Source: Mycolicibacterium fluoranthenivorans (GTDB taxonomy: Bacteria > Actinomycetota > Actinomycetes > Mycobacteriales > Mycobacteriaceae). From it: a DNA stretch of 64,000 bases. Positions 60,629 through 64,000 of this stretch are shown piece by piece (the first letter of the stretch is position 1; the number at the start of each line of letters is the position of its first letter). The position numbers and the translations under genes were made by a program. Below the pieces are notes generated by a model. It ran no database searches. It saw only the letters and a list, made by a program, of their open reading frames with translations, and was not told where the DNA came from. The stretch lies in assembly GCF_011758805.1 (NCBI RefSeq), contig NZ_JAANOW010000003.1:62001-126000 (forward strand), in the 5' to 3' direction.

Positions 60629-61660
60629 CTACACCAGTGCCGCGAGATCACGGATCTGCTCGACCGACCGGGCGCCGACCACCATCATCGTGACGCCGGA
60701 CGCTTCCCAGGCCTTGATCTGCTCCTTGACGTAGTCGAGGTTGCCCACGATCGCCGAATCGTCGACGAGTTCGTCCGGGATGGCCTTGGCCGCCTCGTCC
60801 TTGCGATCGTTGCGGAACAGTTTGGTGACGTCGTCGACGACCTCGGCATAGCCCATCCGGCGGTAGACGTCGGCGTGGAAGTTGGTGTCCTCGGCGCCCA
60901 TTCCGCCCATGTAAAGCGCCAGATGCGGCTTCATCAGCTCCATGATGGCCGGGCGGTCGTCGGTCACGACGACCTGCGCGGTCGCGCAGATCTCGAACGT
61001 CTCACGGGTCCGGCGCGCGCCGGGACGGGCGAAGCCCTCGTCGAGCCATTCGTTGTACATACCCGCGATCCGCGGCGAGTAGAAGATCGGCAGCCAGCCA
61101 TCGGCGATCTCGGCGGCCAGTGCCACGTTCTTGGGTCCTTCGGCGCCCAGCATCACCGGGATGTCGGCGCGCAGCGGGTGGGTGATCGGCTTGAGGTTCT
61201 TGCCCAGCCCGGTGGTGCCCGCACCGGTCAGCGGCAGCGGGTAGTGCGGGCCGTCGCTGTGCACGGGCGCCTGCCGCGCCCACACCTGGCGCAGGATGTC
61301 GATGTATTCGCGGGTGCGGGCAAGCGGCTTGGGGAATTTCGCGCCGTACCAGCCCTCGACCACCTGCGGCCCGGACACGCCGAGACCCAGGATGTGCCGG
61401 CCACCGGAGAGGTGATCCAGCGTCAGCGCGGCCATCGCGCACGCCGTCGGGGTGCGCGCGGACAGCTGGATCACCGAGGTGCCCAGCCGCAGCTTCGTCG
61501 TCTCACGTCCCCACCAGGCCAGCGGCGTGTAGGCGTCCGAGCCCCACGCCTCGGCGGTGAAGACGGTGTCGAAGTCCGCCTCCTCGGCCGCCGCGACGAG
61601 TTCGGCGTGGTTGGTCGGCGGCTGCGCACCCCAGTAACCAAGCTGCAAACCCAGTTTCAT
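60629..61660 (-). CDS. LLM-class F420-dependent oxidoreductase (Rv3520c-type)
   Basis: 343 residues. Luciferase-like TIM barrel: MKLGLQLGYWGAQPP, EADFDTVFTAEAWGSDAY, RLGTSVIQLSARTP, GRHILGLGVSGPQ and DIPVMLGAEGPKNV. F420 is the expected cofactor for this clade. Equivalent to Rv3520c; step in sterol catabolism unknown. Divergent from the DUF35 gene with a shared KstR box at 61697. Confidence 0.93.
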   Translation of the reverse strand: MKLGLQLGYWGAQPPTNHAELVAAAEEADFDTVFTAEAWGSDAYTPLAWWGRETTKLRLGTSVIQLSARTPTACAMAALTLDHLSGGRHILGLGVSGPQVVEGWYGAKFPKPLARTREYIDILRQVWARQAPVHSDGPHYPLPLTGAGTTGLGKNLKPITHPLRADIPVMLGAEGPKNVALAAEIADGWLPIFYSPRIAGMYNEWLDEGFARPGARRTRETFEICATAQVVVTDDRPAIMELMKPHLALYMGGMGAEDTNFHADVYRRMGYAEVVDDVTKLFRNDRKDEAAKAIPDELVDDSAIVGNLDYVKEQIKAWEASGVTMMVVGARSVEQIRDLAALV

Positions 61661-61696
61661 TTAGCCCACCTTCCGACCCATGGTTGAAACCATTCT

Positions 61697-61710
61697 TAGA
61701 ACCTGTTCTA
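61697..61710. promoter_or_regulatory. KstR box TAGAACCTGTTCTA upstream of the DUF35/ltp operon
   Basis: Full match to TNNAACNNGTTNNA; ends nine bases before the GTG at 61720 and 37 bases from the LLM start, so it can repress both directions. Confidence 0.88.
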
Positions 61711-61719
61711 CTCGATGCC

Positions 61720-62730
61720 GTGACCACAGGCCAAAGCAGCCCGGTGCAGATCGACAAGCATGAGCAGCCTCTCTCGGCGCCGTTGAAGCTCGCATTCGAC
61801 TACACCCGTTCAGTCGGACCACTCCTGTCCCAGTTCTTCACCGCCCTGCGCGGACGACGCATCGTCGGCGTTCGCGGGTCGGATGGCCGGGTACACGTAC
61901 CGCCCGCTGAGTATGACCCGGTCACCTACGCGGCCCTGACCGAGGTGGTGCCCGTCAGCAGTGTGGGCACGGTGCAGTCCTGGACCTGGCAGTCGACCCC
62001 GTTGGCGGGGCAGCCGCTGGACCGGCCGTTCGCCTGGGCGCTGATCAAGCTCGACGGCGCGGACACTGCCCTGTTGCACGCGGTGGATGCCCCCGAGGGC
62101 ACCCTGAAGAGCGGCGACCGGGTGCACGCGCACTGGATCGACGAGCCGGTCGGCGCGATCACCGACATCGCCTACTTCGTGCCCGGCGAGGATTCCGAGC
62201 CCAACGGCGCGCCCGACGCGCAGGATCCCAGGGACCCCGTCACCGTGCAGGTGACACCCAGCTTCATCGAGATCCAGCACACCGCCTCGCTGCCCGAGAC
62301 CACGTTCCTCAAGGCGCTCGAAGAAGGCAAGCTGCTCGGCGCCCGGACCAGGCACGGCCGGGACGGACAGCCGGGCAAGGTCTACTTCCCGCCGAAGGAA
62401 GCCGATCCCGCGACGGGTCTGGAGCTCGACGAGTTCATCGAGCTCCCGGACCGGGGCACCGTCACCACCTTCGCGATCATCAACATCCCGTTCCCGGGGC
62501 AGCGGATCAAACCGCCCTACGTGGCCGCCTACGTGCTGCTCGACGGCGCCGATATCCCGTTCCTGCACCTGGTCGTGGAGATCGACCCGGCGGATGTCCG
62601 GATGGGCATGCGGGTGCAGGCCGTGTGGAAGCCGCGCGAGGAATGGGGTCTGGGTATCGACAACATCGACTACTTCAAGCCCACCGGCGAGCCGGATGCC
62701 GATTACGACTCCTACAAGCACCACCTGTAA
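61720..62730 (+). CDS. Double OB-fold (DUF35-type) protein, Rv3521-like
   Basis: 336 residues from GTG 61720. Two tandem OB-like halves: RRIVGVRGSDGRVHVPP ... GDRVHAHWID (~46-140) and KLLGARTRHGRDG ... GMRVQAVWK (~205-310), each with the DUF35 VxFPP-type strand and a D-G-A-D turn. There is no cysteine at all, so the usual DUF35 zinc ribbon is absent. DUF35 proteins partner thiolase-like Ltp aldolases (ChsH2-Ltp2 is the known case); with Ltp4 13 bases downstream a similar complex is likely. Confidence 0.9.
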   Translation: MTTGQSSPVQIDKHEQPLSAPLKLAFDYTRSVGPLLSQFFTALRGRRIVGVRGSDGRVHVPPAEYDPVTYAALTEVVPVSSVGTVQSWTWQSTPLAGQPLDRPFAWALIKLDGADTALLHAVDAPEGTLKSGDRVHAHWIDEPVGAITDIAYFVPGEDSEPNGAPDAQDPRDPVTVQVTPSFIEIQHTASLPETTFLKALEEGKLLGARTRHGRDGQPGKVYFPPKEADPATGLELDEFIELPDRGTVTTFAIINIPFPGQRIKPPYVAAYVLLDGADIPFLHLVVEIDPADVRMGMRVQAVWKPREEWGLGIDNIDYFKPTGEPDADYDSYKHHL

Positions 62731-62743
62731 AGGGCCCGAACTG

Positions 62744-63802
62744 ATGACCGAAATCGCAGTGGTGGGCTTCGCACACGCGCCCCACGTCCGCCGCACCGAC
62801 GGCACCACCAACGGCGTCGAGATGCTGATGCCGTGCTTCCACCAGCTCTACGAGGAACTCGGCCTCCAGCAGACCGATATCGGCTTCTGGTGCTCCGGAT
62901 CCTCGGATTACCTTGCCGGCCGCGCTTTCTCGTTCATCTCCGCGATCGACTCCATCGGCGCCATCCCGCCGATCAACGAGTCGCATGTCGAGATGGACGC
63001 GGCGTGGGCGCTGTACGAGGCCTACATCAAACTGCTGACCGGGCAGGTGGAGACCGCGCTGGTGTACGGCTTCGGCAAGTCCTCGGCCGGAACCTTGCGG
63101 CGCGTCCTGTCGCTGCAGACCGACCCGTACACGGTCGCGCCGCTGTGGCCGGATTCGGTGTCGCTGGCGGGACTGCAGGCCCGGGCGGGCCTGGATGCCG
63201 GCAAATGGACCGCCGAGCAGATGGCCCAGGTGGCACTCGATTCCTATGCCGCCGCGGGCCGTACCGACAGAGAAGAGGTCACCGGCAGCATTGACGACCT
63301 GCTGTCCCGGCCGTACTTCGCCGACCCGCTGCGCCGCCACGACATCGCACCGATCACCGACGGTGCGTCGGCGATCGTGCTCGCCGCGGGTGATCGGGCC
63401 CGCGAGCTGCGCGAAAACCCGGCCTGGATCACCGGTTTCGAGCACCGCATCGAGACACCGATCCTGGGTGCCCGTGACCTGACCACCTCACCGTCCACGG
63501 CGGCGTCCGCGAGGGCGGCGACCGGTGGTGATACCGGTTCGATCGAGATCGCCGAGATCTACGCCCCGTTCACTCATCAGCAGCTGATCCTCACCGAGGC
63601 GATCGGGCTACCGGCCTCGACCAAGATCAACCCCTCGGGTGGGGCGCTGGCGGCCAACCCGATGTTCTCGGCCGGGCTGGAGCGCATCGGTTTCGCCGCG
63701 CAGCACATCTTCAACGGTTCCGCGCAGCGCGTACTGGCGCACGCCACGAGTGGCCCTGCGCTGCAACAGAATCTGGTTGCCGTTCTGGAGGGAGAAGCCT
63801 GA
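62744..63802 (+). CDS. ltp4: SCP2-thiolase-like protein Ltp4
   Basis: 352 residues from ATG 62744. Thiolase-superfamily fold: EIAVVGFAHAPH start, GFWCSGSSDYLAG, PLRRHDIAPITDGASAIVLAAG and the C-terminal KINPSGGALAANP. At the position where thiolases have SCASG, the sequence is NESHVEMDAAW (His81), so the nucleophilic Cys seems missing, as expected for a retro-aldolase rather than a thiolase. Rv3522 equivalent; in rhodococci Ltp3 and Ltp4 are needed for C24-branched side chains. Confidence 0.92.
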   Translation: MTEIAVVGFAHAPHVRRTDGTTNGVEMLMPCFHQLYEELGLQQTDIGFWCSGSSDYLAGRAFSFISAIDSIGAIPPINESHVEMDAAWALYEAYIKLLTGQVETALVYGFGKSSAGTLRRVLSLQTDPYTVAPLWPDSVSLAGLQARAGLDAGKWTAEQMAQVALDSYAAAGRTDREEVTGSIDDLLSRPYFADPLRRHDIAPITDGASAIVLAAGDRARELRENPAWITGFEHRIETPILGARDLTTSPSTAASARAATGGDTGSIEIAEIYAPFTHQQLILTEAIGLPASTKINPSGGALAANPMFSAGLERIGFAAQHIFNGSAQRVLAHATSGPALQQNLVAVLEGEA

Positions 63803-64000
63803 TGGCTCCGAAATCAGGTAAGAAACTCGCCGCGGTTCTGGGGACCGGGCAGACGAAGTACGTCGCCAAGCGTCACGACGTGTCGATGAACGGCCTGGTG
63901 CGTGAGGCCATCGACCGGGCGCTGGCAGACGCCGGATCGACGTTCGACGATATCGACGCCGTGGTGGTCGGCAAGGCGCCCGACTTCTTCGAGGGCGTCA
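63802..64000 (+). CDS. ltp3: SCP2-thiolase-like protein Ltp3, 5' part
   Basis: First 66 residues visible; the gene runs off the window. GTGQTKYVAKR and IDRALADAGSTFDDIDAVVVGKAP are the opening of an SCP2-thiolase (Rv3523-like). ATG overlaps the ltp4 stop by one base (TGATG), so the two are co-translated. Confidence 0.88.
   Translation, partial: MAPKSGKKLAAVLGTGQTKYVAKRHDVSMNGLVREAIDRALADAGSTFDDIDAVVVGKAPDFFEGV

Overview
The window is high-GC chromosomal DNA from a mycobacterium, most likely a fast-growing, sterol-degrading Mycolicibacterium-type species. Evidence: a complete mce4 operon, KstR-type operators, CYP51 and CYP142, PhoPR, OtsA, NDMA-dependent alcohol dehydrogenase, F420/LLM enzymes, and many genes whose -10 box lies 6-8 bases before the start codon (leaderless). 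Gene order reproduces two M. tuberculosis blocks that are far apart in that species: the Rv0757-Rv0775 block (phoP to purD, here 1-24 kb) and the Rv3489-Rv3523 block (otsA, mce4, side-chain genes, here 32-64 kb). Coding density is very high; no gene-free stretch exceeds 300 bases. No insertion sequence, prophage or CRISPR array was seen.

Region 1 (1-4.8 kb): partial TetR regulator, Tat-exported esterase, purD, then a CYP125-family P450 followed by its own TetR regulator. Region 2 (4.9-17.2 kb): two divergent operons around a TetR gene. Leftward: aldehyde dehydrogenase, SDR, 3-hydroxyisobutyrate-dehydrogenase-like enzyme, carboxymuconolactone-decarboxylase-like protein and a 408-residue protein of unknown function. 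Rightward: TetR, CYP123, SDR, CYP51, 3Fe-4S ferredoxin and an NTF2-fold protein, then NDMA alcohol dehydrogenase, a ketosteroid-isomerase-like protein and an SDR. Two copies of GGACA-N2-TGTCC sit in the divergent promoter. Region 3 (17.2-32.6 kb): Lrp/AsnC regulator, LLM enzyme, a GT2-GtrA fusion, HIT protein, PhoR/PhoP with a PhoP box, an unusual decapeptide-repeat protein, tRNA-Thr, an HNH protein, a zinc alcohol dehydrogenase with DosR-like boxes, an ESX-type secretion substrate, exported proteins, an orphan XdhC-like protein, an SDR, and two tandem small secreted paralogues.

Region 4 (32.6-46.1 kb): a 54-residue leaderless gene plus otsA converge on the leftward mce4 operon (yrbE4A, yrbE4B, mce4A-F, two Mce-associated proteins), preceded by hsd4A and fdxD. 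In this sequence yrbE4B is broken by a perfect 8-bp tandem duplication. Region 5 (46.2-64 kb): KstR-controlled sterol side-chain genes fadE26-fadE27-fadD17-SDR, an LpqN-like lipoprotein, gabD2, fadD19 with a nitronate-monooxygenase-like gene, echA19, an MHS-type transporter, cyp142, the Rv3519 and Rv3520c equivalents, a double-OB DUF35 protein, ltp4 and the start of ltp3.

Together Regions 4-5 would import sterols, activate and oxidise the side chain (CYP142, FadD19/FadD17, FadE26/27, EchA19, Hsd4A, Ltp3/Ltp4). Six strong KstR boxes (TNNAACNNGTTNNA) head these transcription units. The most notable observations are the yrbE4B lesion, the decapeptide-repeat protein with an internal 70-residue duplication, the paired operator at the CYP51/aldA divergence, and three additions to the sterol locus relative to M. 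tuberculosis (MHS transporter, nitronate-monooxygenase-like enzyme, CYP125-like paralogue). Comparisons to M. tuberculosis loci are from memory of gene order and protein features, not from a search.
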